Shown piece after piece: positions 61,852 through 64,000 of a DNA stretch of 64,000 nt. Within the stretch, counting starts at the first letter, position 1; the number at the start of each line of letters is the position of its first letter. The translations under genes and the position numbers were made by a program. Below the pieces are notes generated by a model. The model saw nothing but the letters and a program-made list of their open reading frames with translations, ran no database searches and was not told the DNA's origin. This stretch comes from Nostoc sp. WHI. GTDB taxonomy: Bacteria; Cyanobacteriota; Cyanobacteriia; Cyanobacteriales; Nostocaceae. The DNA is taken from the NCBI RefSeq assembly GCF_015714725.1, contig NZ_WBKM01000248.1, forward strand, positions 1 through 64,000. The letters are read 5' to 3'.

Positions 61852-63417
61852 TCAGTTATTTGTCTCCATTCCTAATTGCTTAAGAACGTGTGCTTTTAGT
61901 TCAGCAGTGGTTTTTTGGCTACTGTCATCGATCGCTTGGTCTTGGGGGAGATTTTCCAAAATTTCTAGAAGCGATCGCCAGATTTTTTGAGCCTGTTTTT
62001 CATTTCCCTGTCGTTCATATATAGAACCCAATTGCAGGTGAGCATTAACAGAATTGGGAGCAAGATAAATAATACGTTTTAAGAATAATTTTGCATTTTT
62101 ATGATCTCCTTGCTCTTCGGCAATTTGAGCCAACAAATGATAGGGTTCAATTGCCAATGGGTTGATCTTGATTGCTTGCTGACACGCCTGATTCGCCTGG
62201 GAGTAATCACCAAAATTCGCGTAAGCTTCTGCTATCAAACAATATGCCTGAAAGTGTTGGGGGACAAGGGCAATCAGTTGTTCCGCTATTTGAATGACAT
62301 CGGCATAAGCTTCTTGAGTTAGCGATCGCTTGGCTGCATCCAAAAGGCTTTGCTGAGTGTTTATGCTGACATCGAAACCCGTTCCTAAGCTGGGAAGAGA
62401 AGGTTTAGAAATTTCGGTTTCCCTGCTCTCAATTTTGGGGGCAGGGGTTAGAAGATGTAAGGCTTTACTCTTCTCGTAGAGTTGGTTATGTCGCTGATAA
62501 ACCGCAGATTGCGGAAAGTTTTTGATTTGAAACGGTTCAGTTTTTTGTCCGTGTAATTCTGTGTGACCTGTGAGCAGAAACCCTCCCGGTGCGAGAGAGC
62601 AGTAAAATTTATCTACCACTTGTGCGATCGCCTTGAAGTCAAAATAAATAAACACATTGCGGCAAATAATCAAATCAAAGTCGTGAATGCTAGATGTGTA
62701 AGCGGGGTAGCTATCCTGCAACAAGTTTCCAGGTTGAAATGTGACCATTGCTTGAATAGCGGGATCGATTTTCCAACCTTGTTTGTGGGATCGAAAGTAG
62801 CTATTTTTGATCTCTGGAGTGGTTGTCCGAAAAGACCAATCGCTGTAAATTCCTTGTTGAGCCAGGGCGATCGCGGGTTGATTAATATCTGTGCCTAAAA
62901 TCAGAATCTCCCATGTCTGATAGTCCGGGATCAGTTCTTTCACCAGAATGGCAAGTGAGTAAGCTTCTTCACCAGTCGAACACCCGGCGCTCCAAAGCCG
63001 TAATGTCGGCCGATAAAATTGTCCATTAAAGTTGCAGTGAGTTAAACTAAGCTGCCGTTTCCGCTCGATCAACTCTGGGATCAGCTGATTTTTGAGCAGC
63101 GACATCTGTCCCTGATCTCGAAAAAAATAAGTTTCAGTGACAGTGAGTAAAGATATCAGTTCTTGCCACTCTGTTGCACCGGGAATCAGTTGATTTCTTG
63201 CCACCAAGCGCTGGTAGTAATCATTGAGTGAGGATAATCCCAATGCGCGGATGCGTGTCCAGATATTTTTCTTGAATGTATCTTGATGCTGTGGCTGGAT
63301 GTGAATGCCGAATGTATCAGCAACCAAATCAACCATTTGTAACAAACTCAGGTCATCACTGGGTTGAGAATTGGGTTCAAATAAAATGGGGCGATCGCTG
63401 ATCATCTGATTCATCAC
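61852..63417 (-). CDS. cheR: CheR chemoreceptor methyltransferase with TPR extension
   Basis: A 521-residue protein. The CheR N-terminal helical domain covers about 25-85 (IWTRIRALGLSSLNDYYQRL). The SAM-dependent methyltransferase domain (about 90-310) has LRLWSAGCSTGEEAYSLAIL, GTDINQPAIALAQQGIY, LIICRNVFIYFD and GGFLLTGHTE. TPR repeats cover about 370-490 (AYCLIAEAYANFGDYSQANQ, YHLLAQIAEEQGDHKNAKLF). It methylates receptor glutamates. TPR-fused CheRs may bind receptors lacking the pentapeptide tether, which suits this cluster. First gene of the che run. The stretch 63418-63790 upstream shows no gene. Confidence 0.93.
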   Translation of the reverse strand: MMNQMISDRPILFEPNSQPSDDLSLLQMVDLVADTFGIHIQPQHQDTFKKNIWTRIRALGLSSLNDYYQRLVARNQLIPGATEWQELISLLTVTETYFFRDQGQMSLLKNQLIPELIERKRQLSLTHCNFNGQFYRPTLRLWSAGCSTGEEAYSLAILVKELIPDYQTWEILILGTDINQPAIALAQQGIYSDWSFRTTTPEIKNSYFRSHKQGWKIDPAIQAMVTFQPGNLLQDSYPAYTSSIHDFDLIICRNVFIYFDFKAIAQVVDKFYCSLAPGGFLLTGHTELHGQKTEPFQIKNFPQSAVYQRHNQLYEKSKALHLLTPAPKIESRETEISKPSLPSLGTGFDVSINTQQSLLDAAKRSLTQEAYADVIQIAEQLIALVPQHFQAYCLIAEAYANFGDYSQANQACQQAIKINPLAIEPYHLLAQIAEEQGDHKNAKLFLKRIIYLAPNSVNAHLQLGSIYERQGNEKQAQKIWRSLLEILENLPQDQAIDDSSQKTTAELKAHVLKQLGMETNN

Positions 63418-63790
63418 TACATGATTTTCAAGCGGATACGCTTAGGTTTCCCATTTCAATCTCTTGATTCAGATTTGGATGATATATTGCATTGATTATT
63501 TAACTACCGTTACATCTATTTAGAGTTCAGCCGTGATATCTGCGAAATGGGACACGCTGTAAAGTTTTCTAACGCAAATTTAGCAAAACCATTGATTAAA
63601 TCAATTTTGAGCAGACCGTCAATTATGTTTGTCGAATCGCAGGCCTTTGGGATTGCGTCGGAAGCCTCCCAATGACCTTATAATATGTAATTAATTCTGC
63701 ACAGGTACTTAAAAGCAAGATATAGCAATCCGATTTGATTAAATTATTTATGCAAGAGGTCTGATGATCTTCCAAGCTACTTTTTAGTTT

Positions 63791-64000
63791 CTACGATTTG
63801 GTGGTTTGTCTCACCGGAATTTCAATCCAAAACTCTGTACCTAACCCTGGCTGAGAATCACATCTAAATATACCACTGTGTTGCTCCACAACAATTTGGT
63901 AACTAATTGACAACCCCAAGCCAGTGCCTTTTCCCACTGGCTTGGTAGTGAAAAATGGATCGCAGATTCTTGCCTTTAGGACTTCGGGTATTCCTGGGCC
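63791..64000 (-). CDS. C-terminal end of a histidine kinase (runs off the window)
   Basis: The minus strand reads from the window edge to TAG at 63791-63793 and gives about 69 residues: [39 protein letters not shown] and [10 protein letters not shown]. This is the G1-F-G2 part of a HATPase domain and is very like the end of the kinase at 47080 ([20 protein letters not shown]). The sensor part lies outside the window. Confidence 0.9.
   Translation of the reverse strand, partial: GPGIPEVLKARICDPFFTTKPVGKGTGLGLSISYQIVVEQHSGIFRCDSQPGLGTEFWIEIPVRQTTKS

Overview
The window is chromosomal DNA of a filamentous, heterocyst-forming cyanobacterium of the Nostoc/Anabaena group. Three things show this: the HIP1 octamer GCGATCGC is very frequent, heptanucleotide short tandem repeats (STRRs) lie between many genes, and part of the heterocyst envelope polysaccharide (HEP) island is present (hepC, hepA and a run of glycosyltransferases). 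Ycf34, a WecG-type glycosyltransferase and two pieces of the orange-carotenoid-protein family (HCP and CTDH) fit the same assignment. I saw no tRNA or rRNA gene.

Layout. 1-6.1 kb: the 5' end of a large secreted protein, an alpha/beta hydrolase, two cyanobacterial conserved proteins, an FtsE-like ATPase and a WecG/TagA glycosyltransferase. 6.4-9.7 kb: a MITE, then a LuxR-type response regulator and a partner-switching pair (REC-GAF-PP2C phosphatase and anti-sigma kinase). 9.8-14.4 kb: stand-alone C-terminal (CTDH) and N-terminal (HCP) homologues of OCP, with queG, a HAD phosphatase and a MacB-type ABC ATPase around them. 14.4-26.0 kb: a nested MITE, a long leader, then hepC-hepA-GT4-GT2-GT4-GT2-Wzy-like-GT4 on one strand, ending in an internally deleted GMC oxidoreductase. 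26.1-32.2 kb: an accessory region with a HicB/HicA pair, a DUF3223/HNH-like protein, a DUF928 protein, tsaB, a 14-residue-repeat coiled-coil gene and an orphan CRISPR array of 10 repeats. 32.2-36.3 kb: ycf34, the CCA-adding enzyme, an exported tandem gamma-carbonic-anhydrase-like protein and a TPR protein. 36.3-39.5 kb: a broken NMT1-type ABC transporter operon holding a fused adenine methyltransferase/nuclease. 39.6-46.5 kb: an FAD oxidase, rtcA, an overlapping DUF488-DUF488-dual-OB operon, a GPH sugar symporter and a phosphoribosyltransferase. 47-64 kb: a hybrid two-component pair, a Uma2 protein, and a minus-strand chemosensory cluster cheR-MCP-cheW-MCP-MCP-MCP-cheA-cheB, then the 3' end of another histidine kinase.

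How the parts work together. The hep genes together should prime, extend, polymerise and export the heterocyst polysaccharide. The che cluster is complete for signalling (four receptors, CheW, CheA with its own receiver domain) and for adaptation (CheR, CheB). Mobile and repeat DNA has shaped the whole window: two MITEs with secondary insertions at the same internal point, STRRs that have become interdomain linkers in CheA and CheB, a 30-bp repeat inside a transporter gene, a duplicated tsaB 5' end beside the CRISPR array, and a 21-bp minisatellite between two chemoreceptor genes.

Most notable observations: the exported tandem gamma-CA-like protein, whose two halves keep complementary subsets of the three zinc-binding histidines; the rtcA/DUF488/DUF488/dual-OB neighbourhood; the restriction-modification-like fusion inside a decayed transporter operon; and the split OCP-family pair. 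All family names come from reading motifs by eye, without database searches.
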